Positions 29,759 through 40,582 of a stretch of 64,000 bases of DNA are shown piece by piece (the stretch's first letter is position 1; each line of letters starts with the position of its first letter). Location of the stretch: positions 1,178,001 through 1,242,000 of the forward strand of contig JACCLO010000009.1 in the NCBI GenBank assembly GCA_029448655.1, in the 5' to 3' direction. The notes beneath the pieces are model-generated. The model saw only the letters and a list, made by a program, of their open reading frames with translations. It was not told where the DNA came from and made no database searches. Made by a program: the position numbers and the translations under genes. The DNA is from Wolfiporia cocos (Eukaryota; Basidiomycota; Agaricomycetes; Polyporales; Phaeolaceae).

Positions 29759-30780
29759 TGTCACAGAACGGTCCAAGGGACTTTCTACATCCCTCGCTAG
29801 GTATTATGAGCGCCGCTGTACGCGCATGCGCCCCTCTACGCCCAGTTTCCTTCATCGTCGTTCCTTAGATACCGTACAGATCACCTGACCTAGTAGATGA
29901 GCGCTCGTCAGGCACCGCACATACCAGGTACTCACATGACAGGTCACAGAGTAGTTACATGTAGCATATCATCACGGTCACTCTTAGTTACTCACAGGCC
30001 GTTACTTTAGGGCATACCAGATCCGCTCTCCATGTATATATTCTACGTCGGAATGGGGCTTACTCCCCATTCTTGAGATTCTCGACATTGAGCCTCTGGC
30101 TCCTCTCTTACCCTCTCTGTGTGCGGCTGCTGGCCGGGGGCCTTTTGTCGTCTTGCTTGTCTGTGAGCCGCCTCTCTAAGTCGACGTACACTAGGGTTCC
30201 CACTTGGGACACACCCATGTAGCCTGCGTTCACCGCTGGAGGGCCGACTTGCAAGCTCATCGGACTCCAGGATCACCCCCTGTTGTACAGGGTCCCACAG
30301 ACGGTACGGACCCATACTCTAGGGTCATCCCTCAACGCCTAACGCCCACTAACTAACTAGCCTCCCAAGGCTAAGTCGACGAAGGGTAATCACTCCCTAA
30401 GACAAGGCCGAGGTACGTCGCACAGACTAGCGAGTATCTTATAGAGCGCAAGCAAGGTGATGACGAGCAAGGAGGGCCTAAGCCCCAATGCCGCCAGACC
30501 CAAGCTTATATGTACATCAGGAGCGCTGAACCAAAGGCCAAATTGTCTAACCTAAAGCAACGCGGCGTGTGTGCGCGCGCCTACGAGTCATAGCCTATAA
30601 CACTTATCTAATGTACTATCTTATCTGTAAGAGATGCGCGTTATCTCCAGTAAGTACCGTGACGCCAATAAGAGCGTCACGTGCCCCCTAGTCGTGAAGT
30701 CGCTAGTTCGACTCCCAGTAAAGGCTAAAACATATTGATTAGACCATGCCACGAAAACGGTGACAGGTACGTCTGTGTCA
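29759..30780 (+). repeat. Solo LTR, family C, with nested G LTR
   Basis: TGTCACAG...CTGTGTCA, TSD GTCTG (29754-29758, 30781-30785). TATA at 30031-30040, hairpin 30051-30072 (stem GAATGGGG, loop CTTACT). The G LTR at 30308-30765 splits its last 15 bp from the rest. Confidence 0.93.
30308..30765 (-). repeat. Solo LTR, family G, nested
   Basis: 458 bp, TSD GGTAC (30303-30307, 30766-30770). On the plus strand, near its right end, the sequence AGTTCGACTCCC (about 30701-30712) fits a Pol III B box. Confidence 0.88.
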
Positions 30781-30835
30781 GTCTGTAGCTCAGCATCGAT
30801 ACTATATAGGCTGCTGTGTCTGAGGCTTACCCCTC

Positions 30836-30935
30836 TGTCACAAATTATTCTAGCTCTGGTTTGTAGGTATTCAAACCAACGATCCTACACCCCCTCTTCG
30901 TTGTTAGCCCTTAGGCCATGACACTAATGCCAGGT
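30836..30935 (+). repeat. G-type LTR start with antisense tRNA-like segment
   Basis: Begins TGTCACAAATTATT. On the minus strand, 30922-30853 is tRNA-like: A box TGGCCTAAGGGC (30918-30907) and B box GGTTTGAATACC (30877-30866), 41 bp apart. Cloverleaf pairing is poor, so it is not called as a tRNA gene. Extent to the right is uncertain. Confidence 0.5.
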
Positions 30936-31011
30936 AGTCACATCCTTGCATTTCGATTGTCACATCTTTGTGTTCCAATGACGCGGACATCAAGTTGCTG
31001 AAAATGGTCTT

Positions 31012-31028
31012 GGGGGGGGGGGGGGGGG
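31012..31028 (+). repeat. Poly-G run of 17
   Basis: Uninterrupted G homopolymer; it could form a G-quadruplex or mark a sequencing or assembly weak point. Confidence 0.95.
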
Positions 31029-31059
31029 AACAGCCGGTCAATGAGACCGGGGCAGTCCT

Positions 31060-31502
31060 TTAACCCAGGCACCGCAGATGTTGCTCTGGCTCTGTGAGTA
31101 GCTGTGGCTTGAAAATTGGGTTCATGTCCACAGGTTGAGGTATTGAAGGGAACTTATATACTCGATCCTCCAAGGACCCAGCAGTGATGCTCGATGTCGT
31201 CGCTACGAGCTTGACAGCTCGCTGCTGTCCTTTCTGAAGTTCACGATATCTTCTTAGAGGAGTCATGTTAACTGTGTCAGGTGTCAGTGCTCCCACTGGT
31301 AGGAGATCAATCAACGCCACTCACCTTCTGGCTTGATGACAAATGTATGGTCAACGCTGACCTTGGGGACACTACGTCTGACATGTGATTCGGACTTGAG
31401 CTTGACTGCGGGCGTTCTCTTCGACATTGTGGTTGTGGTAGCATTGGAGAAGCTGCAATCTGTTGTAATGCTTCTATAAGTTCCCATCTTCGATGTGGGC
31501 AT
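31060..31502 (-). CDS. Possible small spliced gene of unknown function
   Basis: Two frames join cleanly across a 53-bp intron (31272-31324) with donor AAG-GTGAGT, an internal CTGAC branch-like site and acceptor ACACAG. Exon 1 31502-31325 (59 codons plus 1 nt), exon 2 31271-31060, stop TAA; product 129 aa, basic, rich in Thr, Ser, Lys and Arg. The only region outside the elements with this gene structure. The N terminus may be truncated, since an LTR-like sequence begins at 31519 and the frame stays open up to it. No domain recognised ('RRYRELQKGQQRAVKL' may be helical). It may be a gene fragment carried or stranded among transposons; confidence is modest. Confidence 0.45.
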
Positions 31503-31929
31503 TGTTGGCTCCCTCAATGACACAGAAATTACTTCTGGATCTCAAATTGGCTTATGGGCAAGGTAAGCAACTAATTCAAGAGACTTAGCAAGGATAACTG
31601 ATAGAAGCAAGGCTTTTAGGGTGCAATACTAGTTGTCGAAGAGGTTAATAGTTCTGAGGTCTGTAGGCTAAGGTTCATGTGCTTATATACATGGGTGATA
31701 CTAAGTAGATTAGGTCTAGGTCTATCCTAAAGTAACTGGTCTGTGCACTTTGAGTGTTGAGGTGCTATGGTGTCATAATGATGTGCTAATGATGTCATAG
31801 GCTATGTAAGCAGCCTTTGGGTAAACTGTTATCCATGTTGGTTATGTTGCTAGGCTTCTAGCTTGATTGATATATGGCATAGTTGTAGAATGGAAGTGTA
31901 TTGCTTCTGGTGTTGTAGTGTTGTTGTTA

Positions 31930-32073
31930 GGCTTCTAGTACCTTTGATATATGTTATGATAGAAGGACTTCTAGTATCCTTGATATATGTAATGTTAGAA
32001 GGACTTCTAGTGTCCTTGATATATGTAATGTGTATCTGCCTTCTAGCTTTACTGATATATGTAAAATGCTTTA
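31930..32073 (+). repeat. 36-bp tandem repeat, about four units
   Basis: Units start at 31930, 31965, 32001 and 32038; the shared core is CTTCTAGT..CCTTGATATATGT. A diverged extra unit may lie at 31853. Lies inside the D-like LTR. Confidence 0.8.
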
Positions 32074-32228
32074 TGGCTTCTGTGACATGTGATAAACAGC
32101 GAGGTTGGCCGGGCTGCTGATAATTGAGTCATGACTAGTGTTTCTGGTCATATGATTTGGGATTTTGGATATTGGATATCTCCCCATTGGTAATAGCTAT
32201 GAATTTCTAGATTAGATGGACATGGTCA

Positions 32229-32797
32229 TGTCACAGATCTATCACAAACTTTAGTACATCTAGTTTTACATCCCTCACCATGGTATTATGAGCACTGCTA
32301 TGCGCGCGTGTGCTCCTTTATTCCTTAGCTACCTCCACGTCACTCCCAGACTCCGTTAGATCACCTGACTGTTAGTTTAGCACTGTAGAGTAGCGCGCGT
32401 ATCAGATGCCGCACAACATGGTCACATTATTACATTTAGCGTTACTTGTCACCTGACCCCTTGATACGGCGCACAGGCCATCTCTTTAGGGTAGGACTAG
32501 TAGTATACACACTCATGTATATAATCTACGATGAGGTGGTGCTTACTCCCCATCTCTAAGATTCTCGACAATGAGCTAAGGCTCCTCTCTTACAACCTCT
32601 GTGTGTGACTCACCTTAGGGCGTCCTCTCTTGCTTGGCTGTTGGCGATTATGTCAGTACATGTCACCTGCCAACGACTTAAGTATTCCGAGGGATGCACC
32701 TCTGCACTCACCACTATTCGCCGACACCTCGTCTGAAGACCTTGGGGGTTTTCCCCTGCCTTTGGTCGCGTCGCACATATGTTGTACGTCTGTGTCA
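32229..32797 (+). repeat. C-family LTR, left half of a compound insertion
   Basis: Starts TGTCACAGATCTATC, has TATA near 32514 and the CTTACT loop with an imperfect stem (near 32530-32553), and ends GTCTGTGTCA. GGTCA precedes it (32224-32228) but does not follow it; the matching GGTCA follows the adjoining F LTR. Confidence 0.8.
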
Positions 32798-33819
32798 AGA
32801 TCTGGGACATATAGCATATGTTTGCATATTTATAGCACTTTATCTGGCCTTTCAACAGCCTCTACCAAGTTATCCGGGACTTATCCCACAATGCTGCACC
32901 TGCCGAGGTTATCTAACGGAAACCCTTTGCCAAATAGGCATTATCACACTCGTGACCCATAGCTCCAGTCTAGCCGCAAGGCCCCGCCTAGCTACATCAC
33001 AACAGGTTACAGAGTGTAGAGTCCACATGTTGACCAGGCTCTCTATGTCAGCGAGCACCACTCACATAATAATGGCAACATGGCACAACAAGCTGACTAA
33101 GCTCCATGCCTCATCAGTCCATCAAGTTGAGAAGCCTAACAATTATCATGCATCACCGGCACTTCCATAGCTCCGTGCTACCATCACCAGTCCCATGCAA
33201 TACCAGACTTCCCGTCACCGGCATAGTCCTACCACCGGGCTTCTAGCCCCGGTTCCTCGCAACCTCAGTGCTTCCATAGCCGGTGTTGCCCAATCTCCGA
33301 GCTAGCCGTGAGGCCTCACTCTCATGTCACCACCAGTCCCATCATATCACCGGTTTATGACGTCACACTCAGCCTTCTCGGCCTGAGTCATCTAGGGCCT
33401 GGCGAATAGCCATAGTCCCTCAAGGTACCGGTTTACCGACCTTCCATATATCCGGACTGCACCCATATTCACATGTCCCACAGGAAGGTGGCACCACCGC
33501 TCTCTCATTTACCATTGGCTTAGCCATTACCGGCCTTGCACGGCCATTGTAGAGTAGCACTTAGCAGTATCGCCATTAGGGTGCACTGACCATTCCTTTA
33601 GGGTAGGCATACTATTAGTAGCACATGACCTACCCTGTACATATTCAAGACCAAGGCTAGATGCCTTGATATCTTAGTTCTATTCTTCTCGGCTTGCGCT
33701 GTAGAAGCTATCTCACCCCTGCTGCACTTTCACCCCTGCTGCACTTGATTATCCCCTCTACCAACTCACCTGTTACCTCAAGGCTTGGTCTGGTGAGTCC
33801 CATAGGATAGTCTGTGTCA
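32793..33819 (+). repeat. F-family LTR, right half of the compound insertion
   Basis: Shares TGTCA with the end of the C LTR, then AGATCTGGGACATATAGC as in other F copies; ends TCTGTGTCA, followed by GGTCA (33820-33824). TATA-like 'CTGTACATATTCAAG' near 33635, preceded by CTTTAGGGTAG. Confidence 0.82.
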
Positions 33820-33835
33820 GGTCACATCTGTGATG

Positions 33836-34001
33836 TCTATCTGATAACTGAGTTTGGATTTGATTGGAGGACCTTCTAGGGTTAGGGTCTCCTAGGCATT
33901 CATGATGATGCCATATCACGTGATCGTGATCTTATCTTTGTGTTTAGACTTCATGGCCTAGTGGTAAAGTGTCTGTATGACATGGAATACTCAATGTATT
34001 G
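33836..34001 (+). other. Short unassigned stretch with A-box-like sequence
   Basis: Contains TGGCCTAGTGG (about 33953-33963), a good Pol III A box, but no B box before the G LTR begins; possibly a tRNA-like end of another G LTR cut by the next. Confidence 0.35.
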
Positions 34002-34411
34002 TGTCAGGTCCAAGGCGTCCTATGGATGTCCTAAGCCGTTACTCAGTAAGAACGTAACTAAGTAGAGTGTTGATGGTAGGCAAGGATCACACAAGGATAT
34101 GAGTTGGTAAACCGGGGGCACACGCGCCCCAAGTCAACATTGATAGAGCTGAGGTTGTAAGACCTCAGCATTGACATATATATACAAAGGGAGACTGGTA
34201 ACTATGCTAACTAGTGGTTACCCTAAAGAATGGGTCTGTGTGCTGTAAGGCGCTTCCCTAAGTACATGTGACCTAACTATGAAGGAGGCATCAGGTGACG
34301 GCTGGTGAGGCTGTTGCCGTAGACTAGTGGTAAGCGTAGAGGACGGGTAATTGGAGACGTAAGTTCAAAACCTGGTAGCAGTGGGAAACCTCCATCACAG
34401 AATCTGTGACA
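34002..34411 (-). repeat. G-family LTR with tRNA-like segment
   Basis: Plus strand TGTCAGGTCC...AATCTGTGACA. Minus-strand TATA near 34185; hairpin 34148-34169 (stem GCTGAGGT, loop TGTAAG). The plus strand carries A box TAGACTAGTGG (34320-34330) and B-like AGTTCAAAACCT (34362-34373). No matching TSD. Confidence 0.75.
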
Positions 34412-34600
34412 CTGTAGTAACACAAGGTCTCATGTTCTAATCCTCATTGCTGAAGGAATTTTGGGTAAAAATGGGTAAAATTTGTGACACTCAAAGTGAC
34501 ACTGCTGGCCAGTGCTGAGTACATAGCATTTCAGGCTTTGAGACGCCCACCACTCGCACAACAGGCTGGGTGCACATAGCAGCAAACAGTACACGAAGGA
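34412..34600. other. Unassigned, left flank of the B LTR
   Basis: About 190 bp without recognised content; continuous with 35847-36110 before the B LTR inserted. Confidence 0.4.
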
Positions 34601-35846
34601 TGTCACAGTTCTGAGACATATTACCAATTTTTTTTGCGTATTTTTACCTATTTTTCTGGTATTTCTACGAGCATATTTACGGTTATGCTGCTAAGCACCC
34701 ATATACACGTACACCTGCACAAACAACACATACACACTGTGCTAGTCATGGCATATTAGCTCAGCAGGCTAAACTCTGCAGTCACACGTCTTACTAATTC
34801 CTGATACCAGGATATGTCACAACGCTTACGTCCTTCGGCCACATAGTTTATCCCATGCCAACGCACTTCCTGACTCATATCCCGACCGGGCTATGTCATT
34901 AGTGCTGACCACGCTTAGTCACTGTATGCAGCCACAATAGCAACACATCCAAACCTCGTTTCTTACTGGTGCGGCCATTACTGGCACACATGGTCTACTA
35001 GGTAGTTAGGACTAAGCTGTATTTTGCCGCAAGGCACACAGACCATGTACTGTAGGACAGTGTCACAAATTATTCCAACTAATGATTTAGACTCCCTCGC
35101 TATAGGATACACGGGCGGCGCTAGGCGTACGCCGCTCCTCTGTACTGTAGCCACCTCCGCGTCTCCTAGATACTGTATATCACCTGACCGATTGGTTAGC
35201 GCTGTAGGGTAGCGCGCGCCTCAGGTACGGACACATGACGGTCACACTTACTTACATGTTAGCGTAGCATCACGGTCACCCCTAGTTACATGCGCACAGG
35301 CCAGTACTTTAGGGTAGCCCGCTCCGCTCTCCACAGCATGTATATAACCTACGACAAGATGGGGCTTACTCCCCATCTTTAGGATTCTCGACAATGAGCT
35401 GACAAGCTCCTCTCTTGCTACACCTGCGTGACTCGCTGGCCCGGGGCCTCTATCTCGTCCGCTAGTCTGTGTGTTCCACCTGCGCTGTCTGAGGGCTTGG
35501 TGGCTAAGGGTACGCTCGCCCTAGGCAAACGTATGTCCTTATGAGTTCGCCTTGTGACCTTATGAGTACGACGTAGGCGTCGAGGCATGGTCTATGCAGG
35601 CGTGTAGGGATCCCCCTGAGCCCAGGGGTCGCACAGAGGCAAGTCTGTGTCAGACAGGGTCATAGAGACCACTGCCATATCATGTATATAAGGGGTACTT
35701 AGCTGTTGCTAAACCCCAGACTTGTTCTCTGTATTTGCATCGAGTTCACACACACTTCCCTGTGCTCAGCAAGCCCCTCCCCCAGTCGCCTATTACTTCC
35801 TCAAAGTATATCGACTATTGGTGAGTCCCACAGCTTGTCTGTGTCA
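34601..35846 (+). repeat. Solo LTR, family B, with nested C LTR
   Basis: TGTCACAG...CTGTGTCA, TSD AAGGA (34596-34600, 35847-35851). It matches the B LTR ('TTTTTACCTATTTTTCTGGTATTTCTAC' region). TATA 'CATGTATATAAG' near 35684. Confidence 0.94.
35061..35652 (+). repeat. Solo LTR, family C, nested in the B LTR
   Basis: 592 bp, TSD GACAG (35056-35060, 35653-35657). TATATAA at 35341; hairpin 35356-35379 (9-bp stem AAGATGGGG, loop CTTACT). Confidence 0.95.
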
Positions 35847-36110
35847 AAGGAGGGGCACTCTCCCCTAATTTTGGGCAGGGCAGGGAAAGCACCCTCATGC
35901 CCCAGTGATCATGAAAAGCCTTAGTGTATCAGTAAGTACCAGGAAAGTTATCACCTAATCAGTTACTAATTTCTCTAAACTAGCAAAGTGGATTTTTCCT
36001 AATGCAAGTGGGGATTGTATAAAGCACCGACACCGATATCTTTTCCTGAAAGAGAATGTGAATCTGGGTCAGCATAACCTCTTGTGAGCCAAGTGTGAGG
36101 TGTAGGCAGG
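35847..36110. other. Unassigned sequence between LTRs
   Basis: About 260 bp; no ORF, repeat or LTR end recognised. Confidence 0.4.
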
Positions 36111-36115
36111 TGCTC

Positions 36116-37834
36116 TGACACAGAAACCCTGTGGGACTCACCAAGCCTTATGCCTGTGGTTGAAGGCGACCTGGAGAGGAGGATCTCATGTCACAGATTT
36201 TACTGGGTCTTTATACCTAAAAGACTCGTGTCTGGGATTATATTTCGCATTTTACGCCTTAACTATCACATGCCACATGGGCGCTTAAGCATCACATGAT
36301 AGTTCCCTTATAGGGCTACAATATTGCTTATTTGCACGTGACCGTGAGAATAGCTTAGATAAGCTCTACCACGGTACCAGATCATATAACTGTATAGTTA
36401 TAAGCCACCCAAACCTTGCCTAGGTTAGGTACACATGACCTACACGGTCACATGACAACCAGACGCGTCTTGACACGCTACTAATCTGGTTTACATCAGC
36501 GGTCCGGGCAAATGCACCTGACCTGCTGACTAACATTTGTTGCCACAAAGCACAAACATGGACCTACGGTCCAAAGCACATACATGATTGGGCCGCTCAT
36601 TATCTGGCGCCCAAACAAGCGCGCGCTTGCCATTACTGGCTCGCGCACAGACCGTCTAGCTTTAGGGCAGACCATTACTGGTCGTTGCAACCCATGTATA
36701 TAAGCTTGACCTCTAAGGCGTAGTTGCCTTAGAACTATTCACTTCGTCGTTTAGTCAAGTCACTTCTATACTTGACTAGCTTCTTTCTGGCCTACTAGCA
36801 ACCTCAAGCAGTCTAAGTAAGTCGCCAGAAAGCTTGTGATATCTCATATGCAGCAGAGCAGGTGGAAGGTGCTTCTACAGCAGACGCTGAGAATGCTTGG
36901 GACTACTGAAAGTACTCCGCCTGGGCACTCAAGGTTTGACGATAGAATAGAACTAAGCATTGTGAGCGTCTAGCTTGATGCTTATATACATGTGTGCGGA
37001 GAGGTCACGTGCTACTAGCTAGTCGTTACCTTTCCAGGTTATGTGGCTTTGCCAATGGGCGAAGCTTATCTTATCTACTTTGTTTGGACTCTATCTACAA
37101 TGGCCGTGATGGGCCCTAATGGCCGCACCAATCGTAGGAGGGATTTGTGATGTTATCTCTTAGGAACGCGGGCACAGCCCGGGTATAGAGGAAGCCGTAC
37201 GCCGGATACCTTGCGGTATAATGGCTATTGGACAGACTTCGGGTGATGACCAAGGCGAGACGCCGAGGCCGTTACACTATTGGACCAGCAGGTACCATAG
37301 CATGTGTCATGCCCGGACCGGAAGGTTACCGGGGCATGTGTTGGACTTTAGCCGTGAGGCGAGGTCCGGTGTTTGGGCAACACCGTGATGGCAGAAGCCC
37401 GGGGATTGGTATGTACCGATCCCGTGGGAAGGCCAAGAAGGCCGAACCTATAGTGTATTGCCTTGCGGCAATGTTTGGCTATGTTGCCATTATTATGCGA
37501 AGGCATGGCGTGCCTGAGATGTCATTGTGATCTAGGATCTTATGACGTGGCTGGTCTAGCTCTTACGGGCGAGACCGATGACGTGGCTGTGACGTTGCTA
37601 AGTCTAGGCAGTCGTTGCGGATACCGGACTGTATGGTTACCGATGATGATGCGATGACGTGTAGCCATGTGACTAGTGTTGTTATTGCTAACGTAAGGGA
37701 TAAGCCCAGTTAAGAGCTTGTTGTGGTGGCAATGGGAGTTAACCCATAGATGACTTGTAGTTAGACGTATAAATCCCGGATAAATTGCTATAATAGTAGG
37801 AAAAATGCTGTAAGCCCCAGATAAATCTGTGACA
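36116..37834 (-). repeat. Solo LTR, family A (A5), with nested I LTR
   Basis: Plus strand TGACACAGAAACC...AAATCTGTGACA; TSD TGCTC (36111-36115) versus CGCTC (37835-37839), one C/T change. It carries the extra segment with GGACTACTGAAAGTACTCC also seen in the F copy at 58061-59167, so the two families exchange sequence. Confidence 0.88.
36189..36841 (+). repeat. Solo LTR, family I, nested in A5
   Basis: 653 bp, TGTCACAG...TTGTGATA (TG...TA ends), TSD TCTCA (36184-36188, 36842-36846). 'CATGTATATAAG' near 36693, preceded by GCGCACAGACC and CTTTAGGGCAG. Confidence 0.92.
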
Positions 37835-37839
37835 CGCTC

Positions 37840-38597
37840 TCCCTGGTGCATAGTCCCAATCCATTGACAGCTTCCAAACATCTTGCCGACCACTAGGCCT
37901 ACGATGAGTGTCAGACAATATCATTTCAATGTTTCACTGCTCATGTGATACCAAAGCTTGAGGTGCAACATGGTTATGCTGTCAGGAATGGCTTCAAGAG
38001 AACGAGGGCCGCTATTGTTGTTAGAGAGTATTGTCCAGTCCAAATAAAATATTATGTGAGTGTGAATTGGAACAATCCCTAAGACGAAGCTCAGCCAAAC
38101 CATGGAATGCAGCCTCAAACAACGCCTCAGATCCCAGACGGTTCCTAGTGATGTGACAGATGTGCTAAGGATCTGCGAAGGCTATCTCGAAAGATGGCAG
38201 CATTCCAAATCCACCAACTTGTCAGGGGTTGGAACGTCTGCTCCCAAGGCAGGATGAATTTCAGTTCTATCATTTTGACTGGTCCTGGAGATACATCTTG
38301 TTGGGTGTTCGTTGGGCTATGATCTATCTCCGAGACTGTAGATAGCTCTTCCTCTCTCTGAAGTTTTGTGCTTGTCTGGCTTCTTCATTTCAGGGTCTAT
38401 CTTGTCCCCTCACTTCCTTTTCACTCCTGCCCTTTCGATGCATTGAGGATAGTCTCTCAAGTATCTCTGAGGGCATGTGAGTAACATGGTGAGTTGATGT
38501 GTCAATTCATGTACATCCTTCAGCCCGTCAAGATCAATCTCAATGTCTTTCTCTCCCCACATCCACTCGCAATCTCCTTTTTTGACTACTCATAGTG
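37840..38597. other. Unassigned sequence with a short coding-like remnant
   Basis: About 760 bp, originally contiguous with 35847-36110. On the minus strand 38592-38413 is open for 60 codons with protein-like composition ('KDIEIDLDGLKDVHELTHQL', 'CPQRYLRDYPQCIERAGVKR') and ends at TGA. I do not recognise it. Nothing else seen. Confidence 0.35.
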
Positions 38598-38852
38598 CTG
38601 GGCCCTAATGGCCACAGCACGTGTCGTTAAGGCGATAAGATCGCGCCTGTGTATACTATCTAATATAAGGAGACTAGATAGGTTGTGAGATAAGATAAGG
38701 TCACATGCCATGAAGGCACATGACCCGAAAACGTTAGTGAAATTGTAATGTTAAAGATCGTGAGCCCAGTAATGGGCGTAAATGAATGATATAACCCGGT
38801 AAGGGGTGTGTATATAGTTCGTAAGAAGGTAGACAAATAGAAACCTGTGTCA
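38598..38852 (+). repeat. J-type LTR 3' portion
   Basis: Closely similar to 39970-40221, including 'TCACATGCCATGAAGGCAC', 'GGGGTGTGTATATA' as TATA box, and the end CTGTGTCA only about 35 bp after it. The start is not defined. Confidence 0.6.
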
Positions 38853-39096
38853 GTGACACTGTGACAGTATCTAGAACGTTCGCATATAGATCATATGACA
38901 TAATTATGTAAGTAGGTCACGGTGCCAGGCGCTACCTACGTCCATTGATATCTAATTTAATCTACTTAAGTCACGTGACTCACTGGCTAGGTGGACGTGG
39001 CTAAGGGGAAATCGTCACTAGGGGAGCGGTTCAGGCCGTTGGTTCGAGCCCAGGTAGGGGGCGTATATTGAGGCCTAGAAAACTGTGACAATGTGC
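38853..39096 (-). repeat. G-type LTR 5' portion with tRNA-like segment
   Basis: Ends CTAGAAAACTGTGACA on the plus strand. A box TGGCTAAGGGG (38998-39008) and B box GGTTCGAGCCC (39041-39051), 43 bp apart, on the plus strand, antisense to the LTR. Truncated, no TSD. Confidence 0.6.
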
Positions 39097-39450
39097 CTGC
39101 TACACTCCTCGCCTGCCTAGCCTGTTGCAACTAGCCTGAGGTGTGTAGTGTGCCTACCCCTGTAGGGTCTACCTTAGCAGGAGACTACCTGGGGTTGAGG
39201 GCATCCCTGGTGGGACGCATGATGCAGTAAGTACTGTGTCATCTCATGCTTGGCTCACGTTGCATCATGTGATACTACGTGACACGCCAGTGTACAGACA
39301 CATCTTGTGTTCTATAGCCAAGCTACATGTTGGTAGCATGGTGCCGCTTACCCCCCCTACGTGGATCTCTCACATCTTCCACCACTTTCCTCTGTTTTTC
39401 CACCAAGTGGCTGATCATAGTGTCATGCAGCCCACAGACAATGGTGATGA
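39097..39450. other. Unassigned sequence
   Basis: About 350 bp; no element, ORF or repeat recognised. Confidence 0.4.
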
Positions 39451-39858
39451 TATCACAGTACGACTTACTGTGATACTAGACGCGGAGCCGCAAGTCTATG
39501 CGCTCTTGAGATGCGCAGGGAGATCCTCAGGGCGACCAGTGAGGCTGAGGCTCTAACAGACTAGCACACACAGAAGTAGCAGCAGGCGCATTGGGCGCAA
39601 GAGATGAGAATATAAAGGATGAGGATACGTCCTCATCCCTACCGCATTATATACATGACGACGCTATTGTTGTACACTAGCTACTTGCCCTAAAGAGGGT
39701 CTGTGCGCAGAAGGCGCACAGATGTAACGCTGTAACTAGGTAACGCAGTCATGTGCTATTGTGACCATCAGGTTACATACCCTTGTCTTATCTCTACAAG
39801 ATCTTATCTAACGTCAAGTGACTATGAACGAAAGAGACATGCCACACGTTCTGTGACA
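39451..39858 (-). repeat. C-type LTR, short form
   Basis: Plus strand TATCACAGTACGAC...TTCTGTGACA; hairpin 39617-39638 (stem GGATGAGG, loop ATACGT); minus-strand TATA just right of it. Near-copy of the sequence starting at 63617. No matching TSD. Confidence 0.75.
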
Positions 39859-40221
39859 TGTACCCTAAAGTACGTGGTCTGTGCGCGGCACGTATCCGTA
39901 ATGGTTGCGCCATAGTGACGCGATATAATCACATGCCAGTAATGGCACATGACGATGAGATCATAAGTGCGCGCCAGTAATGGCGGCACGTGTCGTTTAA
40001 GGCGATAAGATCGTGCCTGTATATACTATCTAATCTAAGGAGACTAGATATGAACTGAGATAAGATAAGGTCACATGCCATGAAGGCACGTGACCCAAAA
40101 ACGTTAGTGAAATCATAACGCTAAGGATTGTGGGCCCAGTAATGGGCGTAAATGAATGATATAACCCTGTAAGGGGTGTGTATATATTTCGTTAGAAGGT
40201 AGACCGTAGAGATCTGTGTCA
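39859..40221 (+). repeat. J-type LTR mosaic
   Basis: The first part carries a reversed CCCTAAAG...GGTCTGTGCGCG promoter block; from about 39970 it matches 38598-38852 and ends GATCTGTGTCA. A patchwork with no TSD. Confidence 0.5.
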
Positions 40222-40582
40222 AGACCAGAAGAGAGTAGACTGGGGCACACGCGCCCAACATCCACATTAATGGAACTGAGGTTGTAAGACCTCAGTTCGT
40301 CGTATATATACATGAGAGACCATCTGTACTACTTGTAGGTACTTGCCCTAAAGGCATGGTCTGTGCGCACTAGGTACGCGTCATGCATACGTAAGCAATC
40401 TAGAAGGCTGCCGGGCCGGGGCGGTTATCTAAACACTAAGGGACAATCTAATCTAGGTGTCATGTGATGTACTGGCTAAGTAGTCCGTAACGGAGTGGTA
40501 AACGTAAAGAGAGGAGGGCATGAAGCCCTGGGTTCGAACCTGGATGGAAACAGGCCTGCATGCCACAGATAAATCTGTGACA
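40217..40582 (-). repeat. G-family LTR with tRNA-like segment
   Basis: Plus strand TGTCAAGACC...AAATCTGTGACA. Hairpin 40273-40298 (10-bp stem GAACTGAGGT, loop TGTAAG). Plus-strand A box TAACGGAGTGG (40488-40498) and B box GGTTCGAACCT (40531-40541). No matching TSD. Confidence 0.75.

Larger units (their letters stand above)
31519..33835 (-). repeat. D-like LTR, diverged, with nested C+F unit
   Basis: Plus strand starts TGACACAGAAATTAC; 'GCTTATATACATG' near 31680 gives a minus-strand TATA box. After the TATA follow 36-bp tandem repeats, and text similar to the D LTR ('GAGTCATGACTAG', 'GGTCATATG') runs to 32228. The nested unit 32229-33819 is flanked by GGTCA, and the D-like end resumes after it. 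No TSD found for the outer LTR. Confidence 0.55.

Noticed and set aside
31930..32073. CRISPR-like array
   Set aside because: Directly adjacent 36-bp units without unique spacers in a eukaryotic LTR; an ordinary minisatellite.
38998..39065. tRNA gene on the plus strand
   Set aside because: A and B boxes are good but acceptor and anticodon stems do not pair convincingly; treated as tRNA-like.
40488..40560. tRNA gene on the plus strand
   Set aside because: Good T-arm (CCTGGGTTCGAACCTGG) but no complete cloverleaf; same repeated context as other G LTRs.
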